From positions 188,501 through 252,500 of the forward strand of contig JAQISU010000345.1 of NCBI GenBank assembly GCA_029339505.1: 64,000 nt of DNA. The letters run 5' to 3'. A model generated the notes under the pieces. That model made no database searches. It worked only from the letters and a program-made list of their open reading frames with translations, and was not told the origin of the DNA. Position numbers and translations under genes: made by a program. This document shows positions 22,867 through 34,384 of the stretch, piece by piece. The stretch comes from Unio delphinus. Lineage: Eukaryota; Mollusca; Bivalvia; Unionida; Unionidae. The first letter of the stretch is position 1, and each line of letters opens with the position of its first letter.

Positions 22867-23323
22867 CTAATTACTTCGTTGACGACTTCGTCGTTGCCAG
22901 CGACTACTTGTATATTCATTTACGACTTGATGAGGTGGTTTTCTCGATGATGAAATAGCGTCAAGGACATTCAATACTTCTATGCAGCATTTTGGTGGGT
23001 CATTCATTTGTTGTGTTGGTAGCGTAGAATGCCAAGTCTTCATTTTTAGAAAATCTTTGATTTTGGAAAAGTATTTAATTGTTGTATATAATGCATACAT
23101 TCTTTAGGCGGCGATAACCCATATGAATCAAAATAAACGATTGCACGCGGATCAATCACGTACGCAACCCAGTAGATTCCAGGTCCTGTGCTGTTATCGA
23201 GATTAATGATACCGGTTTCAACGTTTTTTGGTTGCGTCGGCAACTGATCTTTCATAAAGACACCTCTGAAGTTTTTAATCGCTAGTTTTTTTAGCGGCAT
23301 CGAGTAAATCAAAATTTGACATG
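22867..23323 (-). pseudogene. Copy A adenain-like protease, active-site His lost
   Basis: Starts MSNFDLLDAAKK near 23323, frameshifts near 23290, then NFRGVFMKDQLP and TGPGIYWVAYVIDP, then FDSYGLSPPKE, a further frameshift near 23050, and PPKCCIEVLNVL. In copies B and D the His of the GTHWVAY motif is present. Here the codon at 23172-23174 gives Tyr. With two frameshifts as well, this copy cannot be an active maturation protease. Confidence 0.75.
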
Positions 23324-23329
23324 GGAATC

Positions 23330-23812
23330 GAAGATTCCACAATCGAAGGTTCCCGAGTTAGTAAACCGTTCATGGTATTCTCAGGCCGCTTCCTTTGTAC
23401 CATGAATACGGAGTTTCTGGTAGTATTAGACGCTTTCCCTTTTTTGTATCCTTGTTCAGTTACTTTCTTTAGTGCCATCCCTGCCGCGGTAACAACGGCT
23501 CCTAACGCTGCTGCTTTAGCTACCGCTGGGGCTGCTGCTGCAATTAGCGCTGGTAACGCAGCTAACAACAAAAATATGCCACCTGCTTTATCATGTTTTT
23601 GATCGAAGCTGCAGAGAGAGTGATCTGAACACCTTTTTTATCTTTGAAAGTATCATTGAAATGTTTTATTTGACGAGTTGTCAATGATAATTTATTCTGA
23701 CCACCAGACACCTGATTGTGTATCGTGGTTCCACATTTTTTTTAGCTGATTCCGATTGCAATTTTTTAATCTGACCGGGATTCAATGTAACACTAATATG
23801 ACTATATGACAT
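23330..23812 (-). pseudogene. Copy A pVI-like minor capsid protein, frameshifted
   Basis: N-terminus SHISVTLNPGQIKKLQSESAKK near 23812, a frameshift near 23735, then the Ala-rich segment LPALIAAAAPAVAKAAALGAV and a basic tail. It matches copy D 55860-56369. The Ala-rich amphipathic segment recalls adenovirus pVI/pX-type membrane-active or core proteins (inference). Confidence 0.65.
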
Positions 23813-23880
23813 TATTAAAACTACTAGTAGTTTAAATAACAGATTGATCTAATTGTTACATTACATATTTTTGGAAAGCG

Positions 23881-25296
23881 CTACATGTTTTCTACTGGTG
23901 CATCGATTACTCTCATTCGTCCACCAACACCTTCAAGTAACATTGATTTGTCTCTGAGAATGACAGCAACCGCTCTGTAATTAGCAATACCACCAGGACT
24001 GGCTACACGAGCTCTAAAGTGTATATCAACAACGGATTGTCTTGTTAAATCAAGATCTTCCAGTGAAAAGTAATAAATCGGATATAAACTTTTAAAATCC
24101 AACTGTGATATTTGGAGACCAGTATCGACATTTTGATCGCGTCCCATATATGACAACAAACGATGATACACGCGTGCAATATGGTTAGTAGTGTAAATAA
24201 GTTGTATGTCCTCGGATGGTTCCTGCTGCCCGTTTATTCTCAGCGAGACTTTATTAACACCTATCTGATCAAATATCACATGACTTCGTTCTTGATTACC
24301 AACTCGCGCGTTATTCTGTAGCGCAATAAATATATGACGTGGAGCTGAAACACCTAGTGTTGATGCCAGGTGCCATGTAAAAGTATCATCAACATCATCC
24401 TGTTTAGTATCCGTGGTCACTGTTAGCCAACTTAGCATTGATTTTTCTCCATGATCCATAAATAATAGTAATCGCTCTTCTGTTGTGATTGATGGAGTCA
24501 TTACTGGCATCCACAGTGATAGTTTTGTTAAAATGACTTTACCCTCGGGAGCACCAGCATCACGCCAGATTGCATCATTATCATTACCTTTTCGCACGAG
24601 TGCTACTGTATGCTTCGCTCCATAGATAACTTTTCGGACATTTCTACAGAATCCAAATATATGATGCAGTGGAATTGCGCATGAAAATCGTCGATGTTGT
24701 CCCTCTAATAATGCTACGCGTGTTGCAAATCCTAGGTTGTAATTAGTGATATTATTTATGACATCAAAATCAGCAGCTGGTCTTACATATCCCAGTGGCA
24801 CTGGATTAACTGCACCAGCATTTGCTGCCTTTACTCTAGAATACTGGACGTGTTCAGCGTTATTAGTAGTATCCTTAGAAACCATCATAGATGGACCCGC
24901 TGATATTGTATAATCATCACAATATTTTGCTAACCCTATTATTGTTGTAGCAATATCAACCTCACGTTCAATAGATTCAATTTCTCTTCCATCAATCATA
25001 TATCTAGCACTTTCAAATAGCGCCATGATACCATTATTAACAGAACCAATTCGGATAGTTGGGCTATTGTCATATGGTGTATTAGCTTCAACATTTGTTA
25101 CAAGTTCTCCTTCTACTTCGATAAACGCTTCAGCGGGTAGAAAATATTTACTGGTATCATGAACTTGAAGTTCGATTCTTGATCGAAGATCGTGTTGTAT
25201 TGCGTGATAAGAATAAAATTGATAATCGCGTACAGAGTCATCTTTACGCACTGGGGCGTCCATATCAAACGCTGGATCAAGTGTCTGTTCGAACAT
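23881..25296 (-). CDS. Putative major capsid protein, copy A, intact
   Basis: 471 residues, uninterrupted, starting MFEQTLDPAFDMDAPVRKDD. It is the largest and most conserved structural protein in the window, present in copies A, B and D next to the protease and pVI-like genes, where Polinton and adenovirus-type elements keep their capsid genes. Recognisable conserved stretches are IPLHHIFGFCRNVRKVIYG, KLSLWMPVMTPSITTEERL and DFKSLYPIYYFSLEDLDL. A double jelly-roll fold is expected for such elements but cannot be read from the sequence. Being intact inside an otherwise decayed block is notable. Confidence 0.65.
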   Translation of the reverse strand: MFEQTLDPAFDMDAPVRKDDSVRDYQFYSYHAIQHDLRSRIELQVHDTSKYFLPAEAFIEVEGELVTNVEANTPYDNSPTIRIGSVNNGIMALFESARYMIDGREIESIEREVDIATTIIGLAKYCDDYTISAGPSMMVSKDTTNNAEHVQYSRVKAANAGAVNPVPLGYVRPAADFDVINNITNYNLGFATRVALLEGQHRRFSCAIPLHHIFGFCRNVRKVIYGAKHTVALVRKGNDNDAIWRDAGAPEGKVILTKLSLWMPVMTPSITTEERLLLFMDHGEKSMLSWLTVTTDTKQDDVDDTFTWHLASTLGVSAPRHIFIALQNNARVGNQERSHVIFDQIGVNKVSLRINGQQEPSEDIQLIYTTNHIARVYHRLLSYMGRDQNVDTGLQISQLDFKSLYPIYYFSLEDLDLTRQSVVDIHFRARVASPGGIANYRAVAVILRDKSMLLEGVGGRMRVIDAPVENM

Positions 25297-25339
25297 TTTA
25301 TTATATATTCCTCGATCTAAATCATGATTTTTATCATCG

Positions 25340-25715
25340 TCGTCGTGGTTTTAAGCTACTTCCCTTTATCATGGTTGCAATATTATTTCTCTGTGCCTCA
25401 TATACATCCGAAGTCGTCAACGATGCTAATTTTTGATCTACTGCGTTATTTATTATTTTACTAACATTTGTAGGCATCACTTGTGTAGATGGTAAGGGCA
25501 TTGTTGGTTTTCTTCGCCGTCGAATAACGACATTAGTTTATCCTTTGCAGAGGAAAATGCTTTCGAGGCAATATCTCCAACAGCGCTAATACCCTTATCA
25601 CGAATAACATCAATAGCTTTCATTGATAATTGTTTTGCTAATGGTGCTATTTTTGGAGCCACCTTGAAATAACCGCATGCAGATATTAGCTGCTTCATTA
25701 ATTATTTCCGGTGAG
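25340..25715 (-). pseudogene. Copy A gene X (unknown), one frameshift
   Basis: Encodes VAPKIAPLAKQLSMKAIDVI and GISAVGDIASKAFSSAKDK, then after a frameshift near 25505 the tail MPTNVSKIINNAVDQKLASL. The intact homologue is at 33983-34384. It is a small helical, Ala/Lys-rich protein of unknown function located just upstream of the capsid gene. Confidence 0.6.
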
Positions 25716-26575
25716 TTATTTCCAGCTCGTTTTCCTCCTATGAGAACCTCTAATCGTGCTATATCACTGAGAATATTACTAGGGCAACGAACAAGACCCC
25801 TACCTGAAATCCCACTTGGACTACTCTGAGAAAATCCTTCTCCACTTGATTCTTTAGTGATACCAGTTGCACCCGCAGAATCAGCTTCTTCTTTCATTAT
25901 TTGTATTTCCTTGGCTGGGTATGTATACCCACTCTTTACTGCAGATATAAATTTCGGAAAATCACTGAATCTTTGTGTTATTCTATCTCCGCCGTGTTTT
26001 GCCAAATATACCTTCCTTGCCCAGGTATCAATGCTTTTTACAAAATATCTAGACTTGTCATCTTTTAAATAAGTATTTCTTATATCCTTTCTAAAATTTT
26101 CTATAGTAAAATTAGCTAATCCGGAGTCTTTTCTGATTTCTCTAATTATATTTAACGCATCAACTGTAAATATTTTTTCAGGTGAATAGTCCTTTCTTTC
26201 ACTTTCTTTTTCTTTAAATTTCTTCAAGTGGTTCAACTTCTCCTTGAGTTAATATATTACCATAGATTTTTTCTAAAGACTTTTGTCTTTTTTTCAGTTT
26301 CTTCTGCTATTTTTTCAAGTACAGGAAGAAGAGGTGTTTCTTTTCTTGTTCCTTCCTTGGGGATATCTCCGTATATTGCTCGCTCAGTGGCTGATATTAG
26401 CCCCTTCGTTGCCGTGGTTATTGGTTTAAACAGGTCTTCAGTCCCTGCAGTAAACCAGTCTGAAGACTCTGTCTAGCTTGTAGTTTTTCTCTAACAGAAT
26501 CACGGATTGGTATGAATTTCTTAATCGAAGCTAATCGTTCGCGTGCTAATCTAGTCGTTAGTGCTTCGTTTACCA
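25681..26575 (-). pseudogene. Copy A gene Y (unknown), frameshifted
   Basis: Starts MVNEALTTRLARERLASIKK at 26575, like fragment E. The long C-terminal piece (25610-26236) includes KYFVKS-like and RKVYLAKHGGDRITQRFSDF segments and ends with SGRGLVRCPSNILSDIARLE and VLIGGKRAGNN. Frameshifts occur near 26460 and 26240. The GGKRAGNN tail is shared with copy B. The function is unknown; it lies within the structural block. Confidence 0.6.
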
Positions 26576-26754
26576 TTATATAGAACGACAGATTGTCTTG
26601 TTAAATGTACGATAGAGCTACATACTGTCTTGTTAAATGTAGTGAAAAATGCAACAAAATGATCAAAAATCAAAAAAAAAAATCTGCAAATTCATTCACG
26701 GTGAAGAACACACGCATACTTGTTAGGTGAGTAAGAGTTCTACCTGTCCATTGT

Positions 26755-27153
26755 ATTGTATAGAACTTATTCTGTTGAGGTAACCAAAGTGGGGTTTTCA
26801 GTTTGGCGGATAATATCTCTTATTGTTTTAACCCTCAAATTAATTGTGCGTTTGATTACATATTGCTGCCCCAATTCTTTTCTGATTTTTTCGATAATAG
26901 TGAATAACGGGACAAACTTTCTGGCGAAAGTGTCGCGAATAGCATTCTGGATTTTCTTTATAAAAACGTACCCTTTTGGGTTCTTTTTCTTTGAGATTTT
27001 CTCTCTTCTTTTCTCTTTGACCCTATGACCGTTTCATTCTTTCTGAAAATCAGAAAGAATTTGATCACAATTTAATCGATCTGATAATTGAATTCCTTGA
27101 TTTTTCAAATTTGAAATCTCAGTTATGATCTCATTGATATTTTCAGAATTCAT
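26755..27153 (-). pseudogene. Copy A gene Z (unknown), one in-frame stop
   Basis: Starts MNSENINEIITEISNLKNQG and is open but for one TGA near 27034. It is Lys/Arg-rich in the middle (KEKREKISKKKNPKGYVF) and helical after that (IQNAIRDTFARKF). No domain is recognised. It is the most 5' gene of copy A. Part of its sequence (26976-27044) is duplicated at 27290-27352. Confidence 0.5.
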
Positions 27154-27744
27154 TTATATATAATAATACATATCTCTAATTTGAAAAATTGATATATTGA
27201 TATTGATATATTTATCAAAATTAAATAATAGCCATGGTGAGCGATTAGCATTCACACTGGGTCCCTTATTTGGCCTTTGTGTCTTTCATAGGGTTCTTTT
27301 TCTTTGAGATTTTCTCTCTTTTTTCTCTCTTTGACCCTATGACCGTTTCATTCTGAACTATCCTGTGGGGTTACCCTAGTGTGTGACGTAGTGTGTGACG
27401 TGTGTGGCGGGTGCAGGCCATGCTATTATTTATTTTGGGGGCGCCCATAGACATATTTCCAGTGAATTTTCTAAGCGAAACGAAATGTTAGAATATTCTG
27501 AAGACTGTCTATGTATTTTTTGTACACCTTCCCCCAAGAATTAATTTCCCGGGGGTGTATAAAAATCACACCGTCACGTATTTGACGTGACGGGAGGTGT
27601 ACACGAGGTACCTTTTGGGCTGGCGCCACCAATCATATAGAAAAAAACCTCTAAATCGGTACCTCCGACAGTGTCTGTTGCGAGAATCTAATTATGGGCC
27701 TCGGGACGGTACCGCAATGTGTTACGAATAGGCTAAATTCGATA
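27154..27744. other. Non-coding flank of copy A with duplication and palindrome
   Basis: 27290-27352 repeats 26976-27044 (GGGTTCTTTTTCTTTGAGAT and ACCCTATGACCGTTTCATTC). 27573-27593 is a near-perfect palindrome CGTCACGT-ATTTG-ACGTGACG, 15 bp after a TATAAAAA at 27556. No coding frame was seen. Confidence 0.55.
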
Positions 27745-27990
27745 TCTACAAGTAAATGCTTTTGAATATAAGACATCTCTATCAAACGGAATACTTGAAG
27801 AAAAAAAGAATACAACTGTTTGTAACTGTTGTATATACAACTGTTGATTCGTTTTCTTACAGATATATCTCCATTGAGAATCATGACAGTTTAAACAGTA
27901 AAATATGGTTAAACTGTCTTCCTTTCCTAAACTCTATTTGTTCTAAATGGACAATTATTATAGTGAATAAAGACACAGTCTGACGGAAGG
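27745..27990 (+). repeat. Flank repeat shared with 18930-19150 and 63866-64000
   Basis: Same block order as at 18930-19150 (GGAATACTT, AAAAAAAGAATA, GTTTGTAA, GATTCGTTTTC, ATTGAGAATCATGACAG). It lies left of copy B, separated from its module by about 430 bp of non-coding DNA (27991-28420) in which nothing else was seen. Confidence 0.55.
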
Positions 27991-28420
27991 AGACAAACAG
28001 ATAGACAGTCATAATCCATTAACTGTGGTCATAACGTTTATATCACGGGTCAACATTAGTTTGTTACAAGCAATACTTAAATAGTGTAGACGATATATGG
28101 AAGCTACAAAATGACTAGGATATATAAGTCTGTTGAATGCTGTAGGATTGCAGTTATATTGATCCCCCGCTGACTAACAGACATAGTATTAACGTCTGTG
28201 GGAGTGCAAATCTATAAAAGTCACGGCCGTAGTTATGGTTTTACTGGGACAAAAGCCTTATCGATTGTTTTAGAACAGGCGCAAGGGCGCGGTCAGTAAC
28301 AGAGTTATTTAAAAAAAAACACGGAAATCATGAAAAATACTTGCTATTATTTGATTTGGAAACGCTAGCGTTTCTACTACAAGTTCAAAGTACTATCGTT
28401 AAAAAAATTGTTAAACCCAT

Positions 28421-28607
28421 AGCAGCAGCAGGGAGGGGGGAGGGACAATAATTGTGGCGTCTTATTTTTTTTGCCCATGAGCCTCTATAAAGCATTTACT
28501 AAGAAGTCTTAGTTTGCCAAATTGACGCTTTTTTACGATTTCAAAAAGGCATTGGTTTGCCATTTTGACGCCTCTAAAAAGTTGTCGGATTCGCCCCTGC
28601 TGCTGCT
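28421..28607. repeat. Inverted-repeat module B (187 bp)
   Basis: Starts AGCAGCAGCAGGGAGG and ends CCCCTGCTGCTGCT, with TTAAACCCAT outside on the left. The interior repeats AGTTTGCCAAATTGACGC and GGTTTGCCATTTTGACGCC, related to module A. Confidence 0.7.
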
Positions 28608-29840
28608 ATTCTAGTTAATGAATCATTATGACATCGCATATAGACCGGATTTGTTAGATCTTCAATTATTAAAAATCCGGGTGGAGCCGTTGGTGCAAAC
28701 GAATATAAAACATATCCCTGCTGGGCTTGATTTGATCTTTCGAGATTTATTTGGTAACTTCCATCGATATCGTCACATACTAGATTTACTGCAATCACCG
28801 AGGATATATTTACATTTTGAGGAGCAATATGCCGCCTGCCGCAATCTGGGTCATTATTCTGTTTGAGGATGGTTGTTTGTGGTTGTGTTATTTTTTTTCC
28901 ATGTTTCGAATATCAGAGAAAAGTTTTCCGAGATAAGATCATTAACAGATATTTTTAGTTCATTTGTGTTATATCCAGGAAACTTTAAATTAAGTAAATA
29001 AGTTTCTGTATATAGTTAGGAATTTTTGTTTATCTCCATTCTTGTCATTAATTATTACTTGAACTATTTGTTTGTTGATATATTCCATGCCGGATACAAG
29101 CTGATTTTATGTCCTAATATGTTTAATGATCTCGCTGCGTGAACTCGCTATATCAAAAAGATGTTCTTGGAAACTCTGTCGTAGTCTCTCTAGTTGTGTT
29201 TTATGTAATTGATTAATCTCACTAAAATAATCAATTATATTATTTATAGTAAATGCAATGGTAATAAATGAATCATTTTTTTTCTCAAAAACAAGATCCC
29301 ATTGCATGTTATTCCTATCGAGAAATGTAAACCTATCGGTTAATTTTGCATTTTTTATATCAGACAAATCATTTCGATATGATGGAGCAATTTCGTGGTA
29401 TGATTGTACATCTGTGACATAATCAGATTTTTTAGGTTCGGGTATTTGATAAGATGTCCGAGGTGGGACTTCAGGCCATCCCAGTATAGTTCTTATCGAA
29501 CTCTGATAAATGTCTACAGCATACCCAGATGAGTTTATCTCAGTCGCGGATGATAGTGTTGGTTCATTAACTGTTATAGCGATTTTTGATTCTTTTTCCG
29601 TAATGGATTTCATTATACGCTGTAATTTGTTATTTATCTGTTCGATTTGGTAAGACCCAGATGGTAAGGAAACAACGTTCCAGTTTGCAGTACCGTCTGG
29701 TTTATTTTTACTTGCAAATACCAGGGAATTATTTGGTTGCTGACCACCAAATGGGTTTGATCTAATATTTGGCCAACTGTGGTATACTCGTAATTATGGC
29801 AGCGCTATGTCTTTAATGAAAATCGCAGTAGGGAAATCGA
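28608..29840 (-). pseudogene. Copy B vertex-like structural protein, broken
   Basis: C-terminal piece at 28574-28798 (NLVCDDIDGSYQINLERSNQ), middle piece at 29107-29613 (SSIRTILGWPEVPPRTSYQ, RFTFLDRNNMQWDLVFEKK, LRQSFQEHLFD), and an N-terminal piece near 29640-29840. There are frameshifts between the pieces, and the 3' end is cut by the module 40 bp further than in copy A. The middle region is of the same type as in copy A. Confidence 0.65.
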
Positions 29841-29848
29841 TACTGAAT

Positions 29849-30340
29849 TCAGGGGTGGGTGAGGTTATTGAGATCATGGTGGTTTTCACCGGGGTGGTAT
29901 TTTCCACTATTCGTTGAAGTACTTTTTGCGATGTTGCCATTATATTCATGTTGTTTTTCTAATTTTGACATCGCGGAATTGTAAACACGGACCATCGCGG
30001 AAAACTCACTATCGGATATTAATGTGTCATCGAGAGAGGACGATATCATCATATATGAAATTTGATTATGTAGACTTGTAGTTTACGCTGGCTACATGAC
30101 GATATTTTTTGTTTTTATTGAAATTATTACCGCGATTGTTGTTGCCGCTGATATACAAATTGGAACAGCTATCGGGCCAACCATTGTTACCAAAGATAGT
30201 ATTATACCAGCTGCGGTAATTACACCTGATACCTAGTGCACGGTAACATCAACGGCAGTAATCCTTCGCCGATATTTATATTTTTATTTGGTATTCTTCT
30301 GTGAGTGTTTTGAGTTTAGTTTGAAATTCTGACTTGATCA
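29849..30340 (-). pseudogene. Copy B membrane protein, broken
   Basis: Contains ISSSLDDTLISDSEFSAMVR and SAMSKLEKQHEYN and, in another frame, the hydrophobic segments corresponding to copy D 53815-54354. Several frameshifts are present. Confidence 0.6.
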
Positions 30341-30400
30341 TTGTGATACTGCTGCGATGTTGCCATCGATGTCAGTGTTGTTTATTAACAATAACAGATT

Positions 30401-31502
30401 TTAATTAAGTTGTTTACTTAAATCCGCTACAAATTCCACATAACATGTTATTGATACTCTAGCTAGTCTATCATCGGTGGCTGTTTTTGTGAATCGCATA
30501 GTTGTTCCCTTGTCGATGATCGTTGATATGTTATTGTTGACCCCGGTTGAACTCGTCGATGAAATATTAAATTGAGTCGGTGACACTAGTGTTAATCGAT
30601 AAATACCTTTGACGGTCGCGGCAATATCTAATATGTTAGTTTGTGGTGTCCACGCAAATGATCCGTGTTGAATCATATATACTAAGTTTACATTTTTCTC
30701 ATGAAGAATTTTGATTTTATCTAATCGGGTTATCATCGCAGGAAAATCGTTTTTGATGGCCTCACAAGTCTTTATGATATCATCGATGGATTTTCTAATA
30801 TCTGAAAATTTTATGTCGAGTTTACCTAATGAGACCCCACTACCAAAAAAATTTCTCAATGAGATTTTTACGAATTTCTCGACATGATCTTCATACCTAG
30901 ATTGTAGTGCTACTAATTCTATAATTTTTTATCTCTGTGAGTTTTGGTATGGTCACCGGTGGATTTCCAAAGAAATTTAATATCGGTGCGTCAACTTTAT
31001 CAATTATATTTTTTTGTTATTCGTTAAAATGATCAAATTTAGTTGTATCGTCGCTATAGTTTGATTAAATTGTTGTCAACTTATTGATTGTGGTTTTTAC
31101 GTCTGAGATTCTCAATGTGGTTTGAATACATAGAACCCCAAAGAAATTATTTATCTGAGTTTGTAATTGCTCAAATTTTGTTATATTATCATCTAGTTTT
31201 TGTTGGGAGTCCACGATAGTTAAACAAGTACACCCGGTTTGAGTTTACCCTGATCGGAAAACAACGCGATAGTATTTTCTGCTGCGTCGCGTCGTCTTGT
31301 CAAAATATCATCAAAGGAAACATTTCTCGTTTTCAGTTTACCCTGACGATCTTGAAATATGACTATTTAATTTTATCCACACTTGCGAGGTTTAATATCT
31401 CGGATATTTCATCTTCGATTATATTTTTTACATCCTTGGTTGCAGATATTTCCGTGGTGGGTTTTACCAGACCAGAGAGAGATTTTCCCCAAATATAAAT
31501 CA
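30401..31502 (-). pseudogene. Copy B fibre-like protein, broken
   Basis: The C-terminal beta-rich domain is well kept (30401-30859: VYMIQHGSFAWTPQTN, YRLTLVSPTQFNIS, VSITCYVEFVADLSK). The N-terminal part to the start near 31502 (MIYIWGKSL-like) is frameshifted and keeps GKLK and LDDIL-type repeat remnants. Confidence 0.6.
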
Positions 31503-31509
31503 TTATATT

Positions 31510-31917
31510 CTAAGATCTCTCTAAAAAGCGATTACTCGTATATTCGTGTACGGTTTTATGGGGTGGTTTAGTTGATGATGAAATAGCGTCGAGAACATTT
31601 AATACTACTAGGCCGCATATTGGTGGGTTGGTCATTTTCTGTGTTGGTAGCGTGGAGAACCAACAAGGAATTTTTAATTGATGTGTATAGCGCATAAATT
31701 ATTTAGCCTGCGCTAACCCATATGAATCGAAATAAACAATTACATGCGGATCAATCGCGTAAGCAACCCAGTGAGTTCCAGGTCCGGTGTTGTTATCGAG
31801 ATTAATGATACCGGTTTCAGGGTTGTTTGGTTGTTGTGGTAATTGATCTCTCATAACAACACCTCTAAAGTTTTTTATCGCTAGTTTTTTTAGCAGCATC
31901 AAGTAAATCAAAATTTG
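31510..31917 (-). pseudogene. Copy B adenain-like protease, broken
   Basis: The frame at 31699-31911 keeps NFRGVVMRDQLPQQP and the catalytic His in TGPGTHWVAYAIDP, with FDSYGLA. After an internal gap the frame at 31510-31695 has NPPICGLVVLNVLDAI with the candidate catalytic Cys. The parts are out of frame. Confidence 0.7.
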
Positions 31918-31919
31918 AC

Positions 31920-32397
31920 ATATGCGATATTGGGTTTCAATTATTCATGGTATTCTCAGACCATTTCCGCTGTACCATGAATGCGGAGTTCCTGGTAGTC
32001 TTAGACCCTTTCCCTATTTTTTATATCCTCGCCCAGTTGCTTTCTTTAGTGCCATCCCTGCTGATGTGCCAACAGCTCCTAACGCGGCAGCTTTCGCAAC
32101 CGCTGGGGCGGCTGTCGCAATTAGTGCTGGTAGCACAGCGAGAAGTGGAAATATACCACCTGATTTTATAATGTCCTTAATTGCAGCTGCAGAGAGTGTG
32201 ACCTGAACACCCCTTTTATCCTTGAAAGCATCATTGAAATATTTAATCTGATGAGCTGTCAATGACAGTTTATTCTGACCACCAGACATCTGATTGTGTT
32301 TTAGCGATATTGTAGTTCCACATTTTTTAGCTGAATCCGATTGCAATTTTTTAATCTGACCAGGAGTCAGAGTGACATTAACACGACTATATGACAT
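31920..32397 (-). pseudogene. Copy B pVI-like minor capsid protein
   Basis: Open for 127 codons from MSYSRVNVTLTPGQIKKLQS through the repeated LTxxQIK motifs and LPALIATAAPAVAKAAALGA to GRGYKK, then a premature stop. The C-terminal GKGLRLPGTP-type tail follows in the same region once, against two and a half copies in copy D. Confidence 0.65.
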
Positions 32398-32449
32398 TTT
32401 ATTTCATGACAGCTTTATCTAATTTTCTACATATTTTTGGAAAATATTT

Positions 32450-33898
32450 ACATATTTTCTACTGGCGCATCAACTACTCTCATCCGTCCACCAACACCTT
32501 CAAGTAGCATTGATTTGTCACTGAGAATGACAGCAACTACTCTGTAATCAGTAGCACCAGGAGGGTTTACACGAGCTCAGAAATGTATGTCAACGGCGGA
32601 CTGTCTGGTTAAGTCAAGATGTTCCAGCGAAAAGTAGTAGATGGGATATAGTTTTCTAAAATCGAATTGTGATATTAGCAGACCAGTAGCTACATTATCA
32701 TCGCGTCCCATAAATGTCAGCAAACGATGATACGCGCGTGCTATTTGGTTTTGATCGTAATGAAGTAAAATATCCTCGGATGGTTCCTGTTGGCCATTTA
32801 TCCTTAACGGTACTTGAGAAATACCCAATTGATCAAATATCACATGGCTGCGTGTTTGGTCATATAATCATGCCCTATTCTGTAACGCAACAAATATATG
32901 CCGCGGCGCAGAACACCCTGTTTTGATGCCATGTGCCATGTACATACGCCATTAACATTATCCTCCTTAGTATCCGTCGTTGTTGTTAGCCATGATAGCA
33001 ATGATTTTCCTCCATGATCCATAAATGATAGTAATGTTTCTTCTGCGGTGATTGATGGAGTCATTACTGGCATCCACAATGATAGTTTTTTTATATTTAT
33101 TTTACCAGAAGCGAGTAGAGCTGCAGCAGGGCCTGCTTCGTGCCAGATTGCTTCAATGTCAGTACCCTTTCACACGAGTACTACTGTGTGTTTTGCTCCA
33201 TAGATAACTTTTCTAACATTTCTGCAAAATCCGAAAATATGAGATAGTGGAATCGCGCATGAAAATAATCTACGCCGTCCTTCCAACATTGATACACGTG
33301 TTGCAAACCCTAGGTTGTAACGAGTACTATCGCCTTTTATAATATAAAAAGCAGTTCCTGGTCTAGCTTCATGTTCAACAGAGGCATCAGCTGCTGGTTG
33401 TGGATCAGATGCAGTATCTCTTGGTGTCAGTAATTTAAGATACTTATTGTGATCAGCGTATTCAGTAATATCCTTAGCGAACATCATAGATGGGCCTGCT
33501 GATCTTGTAAAATCATCGGAATATCTTGCTAAGCCCACTATTGTTGTGGCAACATCAATATCATGCTCTATAGATTCAATATCTCTTCCATCAATCATAT
33601 ATCTAGCGCTCTCAAATAATGCCATGATACCACTATTGACAGAGCCGACTTTGGTACCAACTGCATATGGTGCTGGTACAGCAGAAGTATCAGCAGCTGT
33701 TACTAGTTTTCCTTCTACTTCAATAAATGCTTCATCGGGTAGAAAGTATTTGCTGGTATCCTGGATCTGATGTTCGATTCTAGATCGACTATTTGGTTGT
33801 ATTGCATTATAGGAATAATATTGATAATCGCGTACAGAATCATCCTTGCGCACTGGGGCATCCATATCAAACGCTGTATCAGGGGGCGATTTGAACAT
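32450..33898 (-). pseudogene. Copy B putative major capsid protein, broken
   Basis: The N-terminal 242 codons (33170-33898) start MFKSPPDTAFDMDAPVRKDD and match copy A, ending at a TGA at the KVIYGAKHTVVLV region. Two further pieces (32840-33079 and 32577-32843) keep LWMPVMTPSITAEE and KLYPIYYFSLEHLDL in other frames. It is clearly inactivated. Confidence 0.7.
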
Positions 33899-33982
33899 TT
33901 TTTATTATATATTTCTTGATCTAAATCGCAATCTCGATGACTTTGTCAGGCCACCTACCGCCATCATATTTGCAGTAATATT

Positions 33983-34384
33983 TCACTGATCATTGCGCAG
34001 CGATGCTATTTTTTGATCCACTGCGTTGTTTATTATTTTACTAATACTCGCGGACATAATTTCTGTAGATGGTAGTTTCCCCACTGATGACTTTGTCATT
34101 AGCGGGTTATTTCGTCTTCGAACTAACGATAATAGTTTTTCTTTGGCCGCGGAAAATGCTTTCCCGGCAACATCACCAACAGCGCTAATACCCTTATCAC
34201 CAATAACATCAATAGCTTTCAACGATAACTGTTTTGCGATTGGTGCTATTTTTGGATCCATTCTTGCGAATAACCCTTCAACGACATTACCGAGACTATC
34301 TCCATAATATGCCCTATAAAGAGGCAATCGTGAATTTACTACGTAGGTCATGGTTGGTTTGTTGTGATTGTAGTGTATGATCAT
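33983..34384 (-). CDS. Gene X, copy B, open, unknown function
   Basis: 133 codons, or 122 if translation starts at MTYVVNSRLPLYRAYYGD. An N-terminal YRAYYGDSLG segment is followed by helical IAPIAKQLSLKAIDVIGDKG and VAGKAFSAAKEKLLSLVRRR. The C-terminus SKIINNAVDQKIASLRNDQ is shared with copy A. No domain is recognised. Being upstream of the capsid gene and rich in Lys/Ala suggests a small virion or core protein (inference). Confidence 0.5.
   Translation of the reverse strand: MIIHYNHNKPTMTYVVNSRLPLYRAYYGDSLGNVVEGLFARMDPKIAPIAKQLSLKAIDVIGDKGISAVGDVAGKAFSAAKEKLLSLVRRRNNPLMTKSSVGKLPSTEIMSASISKIINNAVDQKIASLRNDQ

Larger units (their letters stand above)
19181..27160 (-). mobile_element. Virus-like element copy A (structural block only)
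   Basis: Nine genes on the minus strand, in the order (5' to 3') Z, Y, X, capsid protein, pVI-like, protease, fibre-like, membrane protein and vertex-like. They are followed by the inverted-repeat module at 19181-19848. No polymerase, integrase or ATPase is present. Only the capsid gene is intact, so this is a decayed partial copy of the Polinton/adintovirus-like element. Confidence 0.8.
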
